A DNA stretch of 38,291 bases, from assembly GCA_003550565.1 (NCBI GenBank), contig PUKQ01000225.1:1-38291 (forward strand). The letters are read 5' to 3'. Of this stretch, positions 8,398 to 18,954 are shown one piece after another. Numbering within the stretch: the stretch's first letter is position 1; every line of letters starts with the position of its first letter. The stretch comes from Syntrophomonadaceae bacterium (GTDB lineage Bacteria > Bacillota > Dethiobacteria > DTU022 > PWGO01). Below the pieces are notes generated by a model. That model ran no database searches and had not been told where the DNA came from. It saw only the letters and a program-made list of their open reading frames with translations. The position numbers and the translations under genes are program-made.

Positions 8398-9201
8398 CTA
8401 CGGATAGGAGATAACAGGGCGCACAGGAATTCCCTGCTGTGCCAAGTATTTTTTAATGTCCGCAATTCTATATTTGCCATAATGCAAAATAGAAGCCACC
8501 AGTACTGCATGTGCTTTGCCAGTTGTTAAAGCATCCACCAGGTGCCCCAAATTTCCGGCACCCCCGGAAGCAATTACCGGAATGGAGACCGTATCCACCA
8601 CCGCCGCCAAAAGCTCGTTATCGTATCCACTATGGGTGCCGTCTGCATCCATGGAAGTGAGGAGTATTTCCCCGGCCCCCATTTTTTCCGCTTCTACGGC
8701 CCATTCCAAAACATCCCTACCGGTGGGATAACGCCCGCCGTGGCTGTAAACTTCCCAGCAGGTTGAGCTATTTTTAACTTCATTTGCCTTGGGTTTATAT
8801 AGGCGGCAGGCATCTATAGCTACCACCATACATTGGCTGCCAAATTGCATTGCTCCCGCACTTATCAACTCTGGGCTCCTGAGGGCAGAAGTGTTAAGAG
8901 ATACTTTCTCTGCTCCATTACTTAGGAGTTCACGCATAAACTCAACCGAATCAATGCCTCCACCCACGGTAAAAGGGATAAATATTTCTTCCGCTGTCCG
9001 CTGCACTACTTCTACTATAGCCTGCCGGTTTTCTGCAGAAGCGGTTATATCCAGGAATACCAGTTCATCTGCGCCTTCCCGATCATAGAAGACAGCTTTC
9101 TCTACCGGATCTCCGGCATCTCTGATGTCCTGAAAACGGACTCCCTTTACCACCCTTCCATCACGCACGTCCAGGCAGGGTATAATTCTTTTAGCCAGCA
9201 T
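8398..9201 (-). CDS. hisF: Imidazole glycerol phosphate synthase, cyclase subunit
   Basis: With HisH it turns PRFAR and glutamine-derived ammonia into IGP and AICAR (histidine synthesis). The (beta/alpha)8 markers are all present: '[16 protein letters not shown]' with the catalytic Asp, 'VGGGI', 'VVAIDA' with the second catalytic Asp, '[13 protein letters not shown]', '[10 protein letters not shown]' and 'IASGGAG'. A segment of a few extra residues follows 'AIDA', before 'WEVYSHGG'. It lies 40 bases downstream of hisH in the same operon. No other his gene is in the window. Confidence 0.96.
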   Translation of the reverse strand: MLAKRIIPCLDVRDGRVVKGVRFQDIRDAGDPVEKAVFYDREGADELVFLDITASAENRQAIVEVVQRTAEEIFIPFTVGGGIDSVEFMRELLSNGAEKVSLNTSALRSPELISAGAMQFGSQCMVVAIDACRLYKPKANEVKNSSTCWEVYSHGGRYPTGRDVLEWAVEAEKMGAGEILLTSMDADGTHSGYDNELLAAVVDTVSIPVIASGGAGNLGHLVDALTTGKAHAVLVASILHYGKYRIADIKKYLAQQGIPVRPVISYP

Positions 9202-9241
9202 AGTAGGTATCTCCTATTAGAGTATTTTAAGAAGAAAAAGT

Positions 9242-9898
9242 TTATCGATGAATAAAAACCATGTTATCAAAATTCCGGAGCAAGAGCAAACCCTCCGGTC
9301 CACTCTTTTCCGGATGAAACTGAACCCCCATAAGATTTCCGTGGGCCACAGCGGAAGTGAACTGGCTCCCGTAAAAAGTTAACGCAAGCCTTACCTGTGG
9401 TTCCAGGGGCTGCACATAATATGAATGGGTGAAATAAAAATAAGGATCTTCCGGTAAACCTTTAAATAGTGGATGACCTTTTTGCTGCAAATAAACCCGG
9501 TTCCAACCAACGTGGGGCACCGGTTGGCCGGCGGGTAAAAGCTTTACCTCACCCGGGATAATATTCAACCCGGGTATCACCTTCGTTTCGCACTCAGAGC
9601 ATTCCTCGCTACTGCTAAAAAGAAGCTGCAATCCTAAGCAAATCCCCAAAAAAGGCTTTCCGGACTCTATCGTTTCCCGGAGTATCTGAACCAGGCCATT
9701 TTTCTGCAGTATCATCATGGCATAGGCAAAAGAGCCCACCCCGGGGAAAACAACTCCCGCCGCCTTTTTGATTACATTTGCCTCATGGGTGACAATTGCC
9801 TTCCGACCTGCTTTTTCCAACGCCTTGTACACACTGCCGATGTTGGCGATACCACTGTCCACCAGGGCAATATAATTACTGTTACCTTTTGGAGGCAT
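9242..9898 (-). CDS. hisH: Imidazole glycerol phosphate synthase, glutaminase subunit
   Basis: It is the glutamine amidotransferase partner of HisF. The class I triad is seen in 'GICLGLQ' (Cys) and 'VQFHPEKS' (His-Glu), and the N-terminus 'IALVDSGIANIGSVYKAL' is characteristic. The 218-residue length fits; about seven extra residues precede the usual start, but AGGAAGG eight bases before this ATG supports it. It lies 62 bases after the aminotransferase gene and is probably in the T-box-controlled transcript. Confidence 0.95.
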   Translation of the reverse strand: MPPKGNSNYIALVDSGIANIGSVYKALEKAGRKAIVTHEANVIKKAAGVVFPGVGSFAYAMMILQKNGLVQILRETIESGKPFLGICLGLQLLFSSSEECSECETKVIPGLNIIPGEVKLLPAGQPVPHVGWNRVYLQQKGHPLFKGLPEDPYFYFTHSYYVQPLEPQVRLALTFYGSQFTSAVAHGNLMGVQFHPEKSGPEGLLLLRNFDNMVFIHR

Positions 9899-9960
9899 TA
9901 ATCGTTCATCCTTCCTAATTTATTACTCAAGAAAAAATACCTCTTCCGTTTTACATAAAC

Positions 9961-11202
9961 CTACCTGTTTATAGCAGTCTTCACCGGTTCCTGGCGGCGG
10001 ATTTCCTGGAATATTTCACCGAGGCGACTAATTCCCTTGTGGATATCCTCTACGGAAGGTTGACTGAAAGAGAACCGGGCAGTGTGAGTGCCCTCACCGT
10101 TGCTATAAAAACCCTGGCCGTGTACAAAAGCTACTTTACGTTCAATGGCATGAGTAAGGATTTCATAAGCCGGTGGATAGTAATCCGGGAAGGTTACCCA
10201 AACAAAAAATCCTCCCTGGGGCCGTGTATAGTTTATCTCCGGGGGGAAGGACTGCTTCATGTTGTAAAACAATGCATCCCTCTTCTGCCGGTAAAGACCA
10301 ATAATGCGAGAAAGGTTTTCATCCACATAGCCGTCAAGGGCCATGCGATAAACAAGCCTTTGCCCCAGAGAGCCGGAGCACAAATCCGCCGACTGTTTTA
10401 ACATTATTAGTTTTTCTACCAAGAGAGGCGCTCCCACAATCCAACCCACGCGTATGCCCGGAATAAATATTTTGGAATACGATCCGATATAAATAACCCG
10501 TGATTCCGTATCCAGGGATTTATAACTGGGGGGAATAGTCCCTTCGTAACAAATTTCCCCGTAGGGATTATCTTCCAAGATAAGAAAGTTGTATCGCGAG
10601 GCCAGATCCAGTATCTTGCGCCGGCGGTCTTCCGTCGTAGTATAGCCGGTAGGGTTTTGGAAATTGGGCACCGTGTAGAAAAGCTTGGGTGTCTTACCCT
10701 GCTTCTCCAATCTGGACAAAGCCCTCTCCATCTTCTGCGGGCAAGCGCCGTTTTTATCCACAACCACGCCCACCGGCTCTCCTCCGCAAGACTGAATGGC
10801 TCCCATACCGCCGATATATGCGGGTTCTTCTACCAGGACGGGATCTCCGGGATCAACCAGCAATCGTGATATTAAATCCAGCGCCTGCTGGGTACCACTG
10901 GTTACTACAATATCTTCCGCTTCACAACGCACTCCTTCCCGTCGCATTTTGCGGGCAATAAAGGTCCGCAGCTCATAATTTCCCTCTGTGGGAGTATATT
11001 GAAGGGCATAGCGTCCTTCCTCTTCAATTAGTTCAGATATAGCCCTGGAAATATCCTCCCGGGGAAAGTAGTCACTGTCCGGGAAACCACCGGCAAAAGA
11101 AATTACCTCCGGGCGTTCGGTGAGGCTAAAGAAACCACGGATTTGAGAACCCTTCACCCGGCCTACACGACTGGCAAACTTTTCTGACCAAGACAACTCC
11201 AT
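9961..11202 (-). CDS. PLP-dependent aminotransferase, fold type I (LysN/MocR-catalytic-domain type)
   Basis: This is a 413-residue class I/II aminotransferase without the winged-helix domain of MocR regulators. Seen: 'ISFAGGFPDSDYFP', 'TSGTQQALDL' (PLP phosphate site), 'PNFQNPTG' (Asn and Pro near the cofactor), 'EDNPYGEI' (Asp to pyridine N) and 'GSYSKIFIPGIRVGW' with the Schiff-base Lys. The family includes 2-aminoadipate, aromatic, branched-chain and alanine-type transaminases, so the substrate cannot be fixed from sequence. The T-box upstream, which I read as alanine-specific, suggests a role in alanine supply. GGGGGG precedes the ATG. First gene of the operon with hisH and hisF. Confidence 0.9.
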   Translation of the reverse strand: MELSWSEKFASRVGRVKGSQIRGFFSLTERPEVISFAGGFPDSDYFPREDISRAISELIEEEGRYALQYTPTEGNYELRTFIARKMRREGVRCEAEDIVVTSGTQQALDLISRLLVDPGDPVLVEEPAYIGGMGAIQSCGGEPVGVVVDKNGACPQKMERALSRLEKQGKTPKLFYTVPNFQNPTGYTTTEDRRRKILDLASRYNFLILEDNPYGEICYEGTIPPSYKSLDTESRVIYIGSYSKIFIPGIRVGWIVGAPLLVEKLIMLKQSADLCSGSLGQRLVYRMALDGYVDENLSRIIGLYRQKRDALFYNMKQSFPPEINYTRPQGGFFVWVTFPDYYPPAYEILTHAIERKVAFVHGQGFYSNGEGTHTARFSFSQPSVEDIHKGISRLGEIFQEIRRQEPVKTAINR

Positions 11203-11267
11203 AAGACCAACCCCCCGTTACTTAATTGTTCTAAAACGCCTTTAACCGTTCCCAAGGCAAACTACGT

Positions 11268-11297
11268 AAAAAACCCGCCTCCTATTACCAGAGACGG
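11268..11297 (-). terminator. T-box attenuator terminator
   Basis: On the minus strand CCGTCTC and GAGGCGG form a seven-base stem with one G-T pair, closed by a 10-base loop and followed by GTTTTTT. It overlaps the 3' side of the antiterminator region and ends about 65 bases before the aminotransferase ATG, the standard T-box layout. Confidence 0.85.
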
Positions 11298-11540
11298 ATT
11301 GCTTTCTATCCCGCGGTACCACTCCGCTTGCTCCCTTCTCCTTTTGCTGGGAGCAGGGAACCACCTCTTATTTGATAACGGTGGTTCAATATCACCGATA
11401 CTGCTTACCATCCGAAAAAAACCGGGCTTCGGCAGCTAACTCCGGGGCGGCTTATCCTTGAATTATTCCGGGGCTCTTTCAGCCTTTGAAACCCCTCTCT
11501 GCAGGAAATTGCTCAAGCTTTTTCCCCTTCATCGCAAACC
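11268..11540 (-). promoter_or_regulatory. T-box riboswitch leader of the aminotransferase-hisH-hisF operon, probably tRNA-Ala specific
   Basis: On the minus strand the leader contains the T-box core AGTGGTACCGCGG (near 11311-11323), the Stem I base GCGATGAAGGGG (11524-11535) with the matching CCCCGGAG, an AGAGAG bulge, a distal loop with GGCTGAAAG, and a terminator. Stem I pairs GGGG with CCCC and CTTGA with TCAAG. This leaves GATAAGCCG as the 3' side of the specifier loop. The trinucleotide next to a purine and the CCCC helix is GCC (Ala). The antiterminator bulge is TGGT, which pairs with an ACCA end (discriminator A), as in tRNA-Ala. His (C73), Ser and Asp (G73) fit badly. The fold is hand-made, so the specifier is an inference. 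Confidence 0.9.
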
Positions 11541-11655
11541 TATTAAACTTTCTTTCTTTGATGTTTATATTATAGATAAGCACATTTGCCTATCAACAAT
11601 AAACATAATCAATTATTTAAAAAAGATTTATCTCCACAATGTGAAATCTGATTTA

Positions 11656-11684
11656 ATAATATGATAAAATAAATTTAATGTCAA
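11656..11684 (-). promoter_or_regulatory. Sigma-A promoter of the T-box operon
   Basis: On the minus strand a perfect TTGACA is followed after exactly 17 bases by TATTAT. The predicted transcript starts near 11649, giving a leader of about 450 bases that contains the whole T-box. Confidence 0.8.
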
Positions 11685-11736
11685 TACCAAAGTGCATATT
11701 TAGCAATAATTTCTTATTTCTTATTTTTCCCCTGAA

Positions 11737-12570
11737 TTAATCAAAATTACTAAAACCCATACTGCTTGATATCTTTAAAGCTGTATCCTTTACCAATTCC
11801 GCCAGTTCATTTTTAATATAATAACTGGTCATTCTATTGCTTGGCCCTGAAATACTAATACTGGCAATTACCTCGCCTGTATGATTAAAAATGGGAGCAG
11901 CCACACAGTGTACGTGTTCTTCCATCTCGCCCCAGTCAAAAGCATAACCTTCTTTTTTTATTTTCTCTAATTCTTTATTCAAGTAAAATATATCTACTAT
12001 AGTTTCATTGGTATACTTCTCTAACTTAAGTTTCCCCACTACATCATCCAATTTGCTCTGGGGAAGATTAGCCAGCAAGCATTTACCAGTAGCAGTACAA
12101 TGTACCGGTGCCCTATTTCCTACTTGAGCTAACATATTTACGATAATCATGCGTTTTGATTCCACCTGATCAATATACACGACTTCAGTTTCGTCGAGGA
12201 CTGCCAAATTGGTGGTTTCATTACATTCTTCTACCAAAGCTTCCAGGTAGGGCCTGGCAATTGTGCGAACATCGTAATAATATTTAGAAGCATTGCCTAC
12301 CTCTAAAAGCTTTAAGCCAAGCCGGTATTTACTCGTTTCAGCCTCTTGTTCTACATATCCGCGATACAATAGTGTAGCCAACAACCTGTGAACCGTGCTT
12401 ACCTTTAATCCCACTTTAGAGGCCAACTCAGAAATAGATATGGGCTCCCCTGCATAAGCCATTTCTTCCAAAATTTTCAGTGCCCTTTCAACAGACTGAA
12501 CACTTTTAAACTCTTTTTCCTTATTGTCATTATCACCCTTAATATCATTTTTCGTGGAACCGTTTTTCAT
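11737..12570 (-). CDS. IclR-family transcriptional regulator
   Basis: The N-terminal winged helix spans residues ~25-90 ('SVERALKILEEM', 'ISISELASKVGLKVSTVHRLLATL'). An IclR effector-binding domain follows ('VHCTATGKCLLA', 'VAAPIFNHTGEVIASISISGP'). The charged, low-complexity first 20 residues are unusual. The length of 277 residues is slightly above the family norm. GGAGGAG lies before the ATG. IclR proteins usually control small-molecule catabolism and often repress themselves. An inverted repeat lies in its own 5' leader. The target genes are not evident; it is divergent from pyrG and downstream of nothing catabolic. Confidence 0.93.
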   Translation of the reverse strand: MKNGSTKNDIKGDNDNKEKEFKSVQSVERALKILEEMAYAGEPISISELASKVGLKVSTVHRLLATLLYRGYVEQEAETSKYRLGLKLLEVGNASKYYYDVRTIARPYLEALVEECNETTNLAVLDETEVVYIDQVESKRMIIVNMLAQVGNRAPVHCTATGKCLLANLPQSKLDDVVGKLKLEKYTNETIVDIFYLNKELEKIKKEGYAFDWGEMEEHVHCVAAPIFNHTGEVIASISISGPSNRMTSYYIKNELAELVKDTALKISSSMGFSNFD

Positions 12571-12612
12571 TATTATATATCTCCTCCAAAAATAATCCTC
12601 TTGTTATTCCAA

Positions 12613-12636
12613 AAGAATAAATTTATTATTATTCTT
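12613..12636. promoter_or_regulatory. Inverted repeat in the IclR leader, possible autoregulatory operator
   Basis: AAGAATAA and TTATTCTT are perfect eight-base arms separated by eight bases. They lie between the IclR promoter and its start codon, a position where a bound repressor would block transcription. The AT-rich composition raises the chance of coincidence. Confidence 0.35.
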
Positions 12637-12650
12637 ACTTGAATATAATG

Positions 12651-12679
12651 ATTGTATGTTTTTTTATAATTTTTGTCAA
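12651..12679 (-). promoter_or_regulatory. Sigma-A promoter of the IclR gene
   Basis: On the minus strand a perfect TTGACA is followed after 17 bases by TACAAT. The leader before the ATG would be about 75 bases. Confidence 0.72.
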
Positions 12680-12820
12680 CGCACACCCTTCAACATTTAG
12701 CGCTAACAGGTATACTCAATATATTATTTTTTCTCCTCATAACTATGGCATATTTATATTCTTAAAGTTATAATCAGTTATATAAGAAATTAATTAAATA
12801 GAATTTTAATTTTATGTCAA

Positions 12821-14486
<1,666 letters not shown>

Positions 14487-14546
14487 AGATCTGTAGTTTA
14501 TATCCTAATACCGTCGGGGCAAGAACTACAATGGTAGAATCCTTAT

Positions 14547-15431
14547 CTATATTCCTCGTTCCTGCATCCGCTCAGATAATTCCAGAGTAGAAATCTCTAC
14601 CCCCGGCATTGCGATACCAATACCATGCGAAACCTCGGCCAGCAAAGCAGCATCATCATAATACATGGCGCCTTTAACAATAGCTTCCGCCCGTGCCTGT
14701 GGATCCGTTGATTTAAAAATACCTGAACCGACAAAAACTCCGTCAGCACCTAATTGCATCATTAAAGAAGCATCCGCTGGAGTAGCTACCCCCCCGGCGG
14801 CAAAGTTAACTACCGGCAATCTTCCTTCTTCTTTAATCATTCTCAAAAGCTCAACAGGCACCCCCAATTCCTTGGCCAAATTCACCAGTTCTTCATTGGG
14901 GGTCTGAAGTACCTGCCTTAAGTCCGCATTAACACGTCTTATGTGACGCACTGCTTCTACTATGTTTCCGGTACCGGGTTCTCCCTTGGTTCGAATCATG
15001 GCTGCCCCTTCTGCTATTCGGCGCAGAGCTTCTCCCAAGTTTTTCGCCCCACAAACAAAGGGTACTTTAAAATTACCCTTATCGATATGATATGTCTCAT
15101 CTGCAGGGGTTAGCACTTCACTTTCATCGATATAGTCCACCCCGAGTTCTTCAAGAATCTGCGCTTCTGCCACATGGCCAATCCTGGCCTTGGCCATTAC
15201 TGGAATAGTGACAGCATCCATTATACGTCTGATTATATCCGGATCAGCCATCCGCGCTACCCCGCCTGCTGCCCGGATATCTGCAGGCACTCTTTCCAGG
15301 GCCATTACTGCCACGGCACCTGAATTTTCCGCAATACGGGCCTCTTCAGGGGTAGTAACATCCATGATAACGCCGCCTTTTTGCATCTGGGCCATTCCCT
15401 TTTTCACCCTATCTGTTCCTTCTTCTTTCAT
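14547..15431 (-). CDS. pdxS: Pyridoxal 5'-phosphate synthase, synthase subunit
   Basis: It makes PLP from ribose-5-phosphate, glyceraldehyde-3-phosphate and ammonia from PdxT. 'VMAKARIGH' and '[11 protein letters not shown]' carry the two catalytic lysines, and '[13 protein letters not shown]' and '[12 protein letters not shown]' are the phosphate-binding loops. The track ORF begins at a TTG six codons earlier; AAGGAGGAAA lies between that codon and this ATG, so the ATG is the start. The length becomes 294 residues, the exact family norm. pdxT is not adjacent. Confidence 0.97.
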   Translation of the reverse strand: MKEEGTDRVKKGMAQMQKGGVIMDVTTPEEARIAENSGAVAVMALERVPADIRAAGGVARMADPDIIRRIMDAVTIPVMAKARIGHVAEAQILEELGVDYIDESEVLTPADETYHIDKGNFKVPFVCGAKNLGEALRRIAEGAAMIRTKGEPGTGNIVEAVRHIRRVNADLRQVLQTPNEELVNLAKELGVPVELLRMIKEEGRLPVVNFAAGGVATPADASLMMQLGADGVFVGSGIFKSTDPQARAEAIVKGAMYYDDAALLAEVSHGIGIAMPGVEISTLELSERMQERGI

Positions 15432-15895
15432 GCAGCTTTCCTCCTTCAACCATAGATCACTTTCATTAAATATTTATTTTTACAAAGCTTCATAAATTCT
15501 CCACCCATTATTCCTCAAAGAAAAAGTCAATAATGCAAGTTAATTATAATTATGCAAATCCGGCAGAAATTTTCAACACTCTACAAGTTTATTTTAACAC
15601 AGGGCTTTAACTATTTGTAAATGAAATAAATGATATACTAACAAAATATTTTCGAAATTACAAGTGTTTATAAGTCTTATATTTCCCTAAACTGCACGGA
15701 TAAAAACAATATTAAGTAAGTCGAGAAGGATTTTATTCTACCTTTAACGAAAATACCATATGTATTTTATAACAAATATTATGCAGCAAAAGCAAGTATA
15801 AATCAATTAAAATATCCCCGCCATGATGCCTAAAAAACTAATTGCTCATTTTAATTTGAAAATGGCACCTTAAAGACTGGAGGTATATAGCATTA
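15432..15895. other. AT-rich divergent intergenic region between pdxS and mtnP
   Basis: The 464 bases contain no ORF with a credible ribosome binding site and no riboswitch I recognise (no SAM box). On the minus strand TTGAAA, 18 bases, TAATTA at 15548-15577 is a possible pdxS promoter. I found no convincing plus-strand promoter for mtnP. GGAGG at 15881-15885 is its ribosome binding site. Confidence 0.5.
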
Positions 15896-16705
15896 ATGGA
15901 TAAAATTGCTCTTATCGGGGGAACCGGGCTTTATAAGCTGGATTTCATAGATAACGTAGAAAAACTAAAAATTGAAACCCATTATGGGGAAACAGAAGTT
16001 AGAAAAGCAACTGTCCAGGATAGGGAAATATATTTTATGGCTCGCCACGGTATTGACCACCGCCTTCCTCCCCACTTGATAAATTATCGCAGCAATATAG
16101 CCGCCCTCAAAGTATTGGAAGTAGAAATGGCCTTATCAACAGCGGCTGTGGGATCATTGTGTGAAGAAATGCCTCCGGGCACGCTGGTTGTTATCGATCA
16201 ATTTATGGATTTAACTAAAAGCCGCGACATCACCTACTACGATGGTACTGACCTACCCGTGGTCCATACGGATTTTACCGAGCCCTATTGCCCCGAACTC
16301 CGCCAACTTTTAATAGATGAATGCCAGAGAAACGGCGGAGAATTTAGAAAGCAGGGAACCTACGTTACAACGGAAGGCCCCCGTTTTGAGACTCCGGCAG
16401 AAATAAAAGCCCTCTCTTTCTTAGGCGGAGAACTGGTGGGTATGACCAACGTTCCCGAGGTCATCCTTTCTCGGGAAGCAGGGATATGTTATGCCACTTT
16501 AGCCCTGGTAACCAATTTTGCTGCCGGCATATCACCTCACTTTCTTACCCATGAAGAAGTTCTACAGGTAATGAAGGAACAAAGCCGGAGAGTCAATGAT
16601 ATCTTCCATTCTTGCATTCTAAACTTCCCCCGGGAAACAAATTGCCGTTGCCGAGAAGCAGGTAAATACTTTAAAATAGACGGGAAGGTAACTAATGATA
16701 ATTAA
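15896..16705 (+). CDS. mtnP: Methylthio-nucleoside phosphorylase, probably S-methyl-5'-thioinosine phosphorylase type
   Basis: It is a member of the PNP/MTAP phosphorylase family: 'IGGTGLY', 'ARHGIDHRLPPHLINYRSN', 'YVTTEGPRFETPAEI' and 'VGMTNVPEVILSREAGICYA'. In human MTAP the base-binding segment is TDYD, with Asp residues contacting the 6-amino group. Here it is 'TNFAAG', with Asn207 in place of the first Asp and Ala in place of the second. An Asn at this place is the hallmark of 6-oxopurine phosphorylases, so hypoxanthine-releasing (MTI or inosine) activity is likelier than MTA cleavage. The next gene, a deaminase, would supply MTI. The GGAGG lies 12 bases from the ATG, a somewhat long spacing. 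Confidence 0.85.
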   Translation: MDKIALIGGTGLYKLDFIDNVEKLKIETHYGETEVRKATVQDREIYFMARHGIDHRLPPHLINYRSNIAALKVLEVEMALSTAAVGSLCEEMPPGTLVVIDQFMDLTKSRDITYYDGTDLPVVHTDFTEPYCPELRQLLIDECQRNGGEFRKQGTYVTTEGPRFETPAEIKALSFLGGELVGMTNVPEVILSREAGICYATLALVTNFAAGISPHFLTHEEVLQVMKEQSRRVNDIFHSCILNFPRETNCRCREAGKYFKIDGKVTNDN

Positions 16706-16769
16706 CTGCTCCTAAAAAATAAATTTAGGGGTCAGCCCTTATTAACCGTTCATGGAAGGGAAGCATACG

Positions 16770-18107
16770 ATGCCTGATTTTATCATATACAACACCACCA
16801 TATTAAGTATGGATGAAGGAAAACCTCATAACGTAATTCAAGGCAATCTCCATATTAAGGACGGCATAATTACCGGCATTGCCCCCCCATCGTTATACAA
16901 TTCCACCGAAAACAATAAACGAGAAACTGCTCTCATTGACGGAAGCAATTTCATCATCATGCCCGGGCTGGTTAATTGCCACGGACACGCGGCTATGAGC
17001 CTTTTTCGCGGCATTGCCGATGATCTCCCCTTGCATGAATGGCTCATAAAAAATATCTGGCCGAAAGAGTTCCGTTTAAAGAAAGAAGATGTTTACTGGG
17101 GCACCATGCTTAGCATTGCAGAAATGATTCGCAGCGGAACTACCACATTTACAGATATGTATTTTCTTATGGAAGAAGTGGCAAAAGCAATAGAAGTAAG
17201 CGGCATGCGGGGTGTTCTGTCACGTGGTATGGGCGGAATCGGTATCATGAAAAAAAATGCCTGGCGAGAAACCAATAATCTCATCAATAACTGGCAAGGC
17301 AAAGCCAATGGGCGAATTAAAATTATTTTAGGCCCTCATGCGGTTTATACTTGCTCTCCGGATTATCTAAAAAAAATTAGAGATTTTGCCGCCAAAGTAA
17401 ACTTGCCACTCCAAATTCATTTGAGCGAAACAAAATGGGAAGTAGATCATTCTATGAAAAAGTATGGATTAACTCCGGTGGAAATGTTAAACAATCTCGG
17501 TATCTTCGAGCACCAAGTTATTTGTTCTCACTGTGTTCACCTGAGCATAAATGACCTTCGTATTTTTGAAAACAAAAAACCCGGTATTGTTCACAATCCC
17601 AGCAGCAATTTAAAGTTGGGTAGTGGAATCGCGCCGGTAAAAACACTGCTGGAAGCAGGATTAAATGTTGGGTTAGGAACCGATGGCGCAGCCAGTAATA
17701 ACAACCTCAATATGTTCGAAGAAATGCATATTGCCTCCCTGCTGGCCAAAGGAATAAATAATGATCCTACTCAGATCCCGGCGCGGACTTCCCTGGAAAT
17801 GGCCACATGCAAGGGTGCCGAAATATTGGGCATACAAAAAATCGGACGCATTAAAGAAGGTTACCGCGCCGATATCATCGGCATTAATAAAAAACGTCCG
17901 CACCTTTCCCCCCTTCACGAAGTTGAAGCCCAGCTAGTTTACTCTGCTATCGGATCTGATGTAGAATTAGTAATGGTAGACGGAAAGCTATTAATGAATA
18001 AAGGAGAACTCCTTACCCTTGACGAAGAAAGGATCATGCATGAAGCTGAAAAACGCGCTTTCCGTTTTAAGCATAAGGGAATTACAAATTTAAAAACATC
18101 GGAGTGA
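16770..18107 (+). CDS. mtaD: 5-methylthioadenosine / S-adenosylhomocysteine deaminase
   Basis: An amidohydrolase that converts MTA and SAH (sometimes adenosine) to their inosine analogues. The metal site is seen as 'VNCHGHAAMSLF' (HxH), 'QIHLSETKWEV', 'CSHCVHLS' and 'GTDGAASNNNLNMF' (Asp). The track ORF begins at the ATG at 16752, but GGAAGGG lies between that codon and the ATG at 16770, so I use the second; this gives 445 residues, near the family norm. It lies 64 bases after mtnP and 7 bases before surE. The product of this enzyme is the likely substrate of MtnP. Confidence 0.92.
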   Translation: MPDFIIYNTTILSMDEGKPHNVIQGNLHIKDGIITGIAPPSLYNSTENNKRETALIDGSNFIIMPGLVNCHGHAAMSLFRGIADDLPLHEWLIKNIWPKEFRLKKEDVYWGTMLSIAEMIRSGTTTFTDMYFLMEEVAKAIEVSGMRGVLSRGMGGIGIMKKNAWRETNNLINNWQGKANGRIKIILGPHAVYTCSPDYLKKIRDFAAKVNLPLQIHLSETKWEVDHSMKKYGLTPVEMLNNLGIFEHQVICSHCVHLSINDLRIFENKKPGIVHNPSSNLKLGSGIAPVKTLLEAGLNVGLGTDGAASNNNLNMFEEMHIASLLAKGINNDPTQIPARTSLEMATCKGAEILGIQKIGRIKEGYRADIIGINKKRPHLSPLHEVEAQLVYSAIGSDVELVMVDGKLLMNKGELLTLDEERIMHEAEKRAFRFKHKGITNLKTSE

Positions 18108-18114
18108 AAACAAT

Positions 18115-18918
18115 ATGAGCAAAACCATACTTATAACCAACGACGACGGCATCCAAGCCGAAGGTATTCAGGTATTAAGCCAAAAAATGCACGAAACATT
18201 CGGCGAAAACATTAATCTCGTTATAATTGCCCCGGATCACGAGCAAAGCGCCGTTGGTCATGCCATCACCATGCACCGCCCCCTGCGGGTGGAAACAGTA
18301 AAGTTTTTACACAACAAAGAACTTAACGGCTGGGCTGTAAACGGCACCCCCGCCGCTTGTGTTAAACTCGCCGTGGAAGCTCTTCTTCCCCAAAAGCCGG
18401 ACCTGGTTGTCTCGGGGATAAACCGGGGAAGCAATCTGGGCACAGATGTTATTTATTCAGGCACTGTATCCGCAGCATTAGAAGGCGTTATTTTAGAAAT
18501 CCCCTCCATTGCAGTGTCCCTTACGGAAGTGGGAGAAATCGGCTTTGAGCTTGCTGCCGATTTCACCTGTTATTTTGTTTCTTACGTGTTAAATAACGGG
18601 CTGGAGCCGGAACATCTTCTTAATATTAACGTCCCCCCCGTTAATCGAGGGGAACTTAACGGGGTACGTATAACCAAGTTGGGCGATCGACGCTACCGCA
18701 ATACTTTTCAAAAACGCACCGATCCCCGCGGCAAGAACTATTACTGGCTGGCCGGAGACGTAGTTGAAACCCAATTAGACACGAATTTTGATGTAGGCGC
18801 AATTAAAAATAATTGCATATCCATTACTCCTATCCAATTTGATTTAACCTGCTATGAACTTTTTGAATCTTTGCAGGAAACCGCCCAAAAATTGGAATCT
18901 TCTTTTCTTGAAACCTAA
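18115..18918 (+). CDS. surE: 5'/3'-nucleotidase SurE
   Basis: A metal-dependent nucleoside monophosphate phosphatase. It shows the N-terminal 'ILITNDDGI' (metal-binding DD), 'PDHEQSAVGHAIT', 'NGTPAACVKLA' and 'SGINRGSNLGTDVIYSGTVSAALEG', all diagnostic. The 267-residue length is normal. GGAGTGAAAACAAT overlaps the mtaD stop and serves this ATG, so the genes are almost certainly co-transcribed. In this operon it would dephosphorylate purine nucleotides to nucleosides for the phosphorylase (inference). Confidence 0.96.
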   Translation: MSKTILITNDDGIQAEGIQVLSQKMHETFGENINLVIIAPDHEQSAVGHAITMHRPLRVETVKFLHNKELNGWAVNGTPAACVKLAVEALLPQKPDLVVSGINRGSNLGTDVIYSGTVSAALEGVILEIPSIAVSLTEVGEIGFELAADFTCYFVSYVLNNGLEPEHLLNINVPPVNRGELNGVRITKLGDRRYRNTFQKRTDPRGKNYYWLAGDVVETQLDTNFDVGAIKNNCISITPIQFDLTCYELFESLQETAQKLESSFLET

Positions 18919-18954
18919 TAAGACAGCATAAATTATTTCAAAGGAGAAACGAAA

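Noticed and set aside
11268-11540. Histidine-specific T-box, as suggested by hisH and hisF downstream
   Set aside because: No CAC or CAT lies in the specifier loop, and the TGGT bulge pairs with discriminator A, not the C of tRNA-His.
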